From contig OMOD01000185.1 of NCBI GenBank assembly GCA_900290255.1, positions 1-32,917 on the forward strand: a stretch of 32,917 nt of DNA, given 5' to 3'. Made by a program: the position numbers and the translations under genes. The notes below the pieces were generated by a model that worked only from the letters and a program-made list of their open reading frames with translations, was not told the DNA's origin and did not search any database. This stretch comes from Candidatus Sulfotelmatobacter kueseliae. GTDB taxonomy: Bacteria; Acidobacteriota; Terriglobia; Terriglobales; Acidobacteriaceae. This document shows positions 31,891-32,917 of the stretch, piece after piece; the stretch's first letter is position 1; each line of letters starts with the position of its first letter.

Positions 31891-32862
31891 ATGGCAATCG
31901 ACCAGGTACCGTCGGACCATGTCACGGAATCTGTGTTGTCACGTGTCGCCGAGTTTCCTGGTTTGGCTGCCAGGTTGGCGCCGGTGAACAGGGTGCTCGA
32001 TCTCTACCAAAGGGTGCGGCAGTCGCCGCAAGGATTCGGCCTCGAGAATCTGCTGGCCCAGATGCGCGTCGGACTGCGCGCGGGAGCGGCCGATCAAGCG
32101 CGCATTCCCGCCAGCGGCCCGGTCGTAGTTGTGGCCAACCATCCCTATGGCATGCTCGATGGGGCGATTCTCACGGTGCTGCTGACGCGCGTGCGGCCGG
32201 ACGTGAAAGTTCTCACCAATCTCCTGCTGAGCGACGTCCCAGAGCTCCAACAGCACTGCATTTTTGTGGATCCGCTTCAGACTGACCGCTCCGTGGAATC
32301 CAACCGCCGGGCAGTGCGTCAGGCCCTTTCCTGGTTGCAGCAAGGCAGCATGCTGGCCGTGTTTCCCGCAGGCGAAGTGTCACACTGGGAAATGCCGACC
32401 GTGCAGATCGCCGATCGGCAATGGAATGATACGGCGGTGCGGCTGATCCGCCGCAGCGGAGCCTCAGCGCTGCCCGTATATTTCTGCGGCCACAACAGCG
32501 TCGGATTTCAACTTCTGGGCATGATTCATCCCAAGCTGCGGACCGCATTTCTGCTGCAGGAGTTTCTCCGCCAGGAAGGAAAAACGGTGGAAGTCCGCGT
32601 GGGCAGCGAGATTGCGCACGATACCGTCGCCGCGATCCGGGATGACCGCGAGGCTACGGACTATTTGCGATGGCGTACTTATTTGCTGGCGCGCCGAAAG
32701 AAGTCGTACCCCTCACCGCTGATGGCGGTACGGTCCAAAATTGCGCTCAGAGCGCAGGAACGCGTGGCAGCCCCGGCGCCTCCGGAACTGCTGGCGGAAG
32801 AAGTGGCTCGGCTCCCGGAGGATCGTTGTCTCGCAGAGAACGGCGATCTAGCCGTCTTCTGA
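31891..32862 (+). CDS. PlsC-like lysophospholipid acyltransferase family protein
   Basis: From ATG 31891 the protein has 323 residues. The acyltransferase block 1 reads VANHPYGMLDG (H84 and D90, spacing of five and not the usual four), as in the subset carrying NHPxGxxDG. The later block is VFPAGEVSHW (158-167), with FPAGE in place of the FPEGTRS of PlsC. The family moves acyl chains from acyl-ACP or acyl-CoA to a lipid or amine acceptor at the inner face of the membrane. The acceptor here is unknown; hemolysin-like/ornithine-lipid type acyltransferases share the variant. No long membrane segment is present. A TTG at 31873 could add six residues. It lies 129 bp after the permease on the same strand. 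Confidence 0.75.
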   Translation: MAIDQVPSDHVTESVLSRVAEFPGLAARLAPVNRVLDLYQRVRQSPQGFGLENLLAQMRVGLRAGAADQARIPASGPVVVVANHPYGMLDGAILTVLLTRVRPDVKVLTNLLLSDVPELQQHCIFVDPLQTDRSVESNRRAVRQALSWLQQGSMLAVFPAGEVSHWEMPTVQIADRQWNDTAVRLIRRSGASALPVYFCGHNSVGFQLLGMIHPKLRTAFLLQEFLRQEGKTVEVRVGSEIAHDTVAAIRDDREATDYLRWRTYLLARRKKSYPSPLMAVRSKIALRAQERVAAPAPPELLAEEVARLPEDRCLAENGDLAVF

Positions 32863-32917
32863 TTATCCGGTTGCTTCAGCAAGCCCCAATGGGTAGCGTA
32901 TAAGGGTGGCCCGACCA

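Overview
The window looks like a chromosomal segment from a soil-type Acidobacteriota bacterium. This is inferred from protein style and not from any marker gene. The supporting features are moderately high GC, CRTAC1/ASPIC-UnbV and TPR proteins next to a multihaem cytochrome, a lysine-rich protein ending in an acidic VPEEYLD-type tail, and a dense load of short palindromic dispersed repeats. No rRNA gene, complete tRNA, intact transposon or CRISPR array was found.

Left part, 1-3388 (accessory and decayed DNA). An antisense malQ fragment is joined to a decapitated transposase/integrase catalytic core. A PIN-toxin/UPF0175-type antitoxin pair follows, behind a near-consensus promoter with an embedded palindromic operator. 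Next come a gene-poor stretch with the 3' part of a tRNA-Phe-like sequence bracketed by an inverted repeat, and a lysine-rich small protein broken by an apparent one-base frameshift.

Middle-left, 3389-11633 (housekeeping and metabolic genes). These are a TauE/SafE permease abutting a DUF1634 membrane protein, a YjbQ/UPF0047 protein, and, on the minus strand, a lipoprotein cytochrome c followed by a class-III aminotransferase. A large secreted GH2 exo-beta-D-glucosaminidase-like enzyme then converges on an APC amino acid permease.

Centre, 11696-20149 (the most distinctive locus). A minus-strand set encodes a membrane-anchored five-haem cytochrome c with C-terminal TPRs, a secreted CRTAC1-type FG-GAP/ASPIC protein coupled to it by a TAATG overlap, and a 1212-residue TPR + FG-GAP + ASPIC protein. 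Together they suggest a cell-envelope redox or binding system of unknown function. Dispersed repeats have entered all three reading frames without breaking them. In one case the repeat appears to encode the signal peptide.

Right part, 20341-32862. RluB/RsuA-type pseudouridine synthase, rhodanese, sugar-porter MFS and xylulokinase (apparently starting at AUU) are followed by a PpiD/SurA-like foldase and a complete MalQ. An ABC ATPase and a double-domain permease (nitrate/sulfonate/taurine class, no binding protein in view) come next, and last a PlsC-like acyltransferase. The MFS porter and XylB plausibly serve pentose uptake and phosphorylation. MalQ serves glycogen or maltodextrin turnover.
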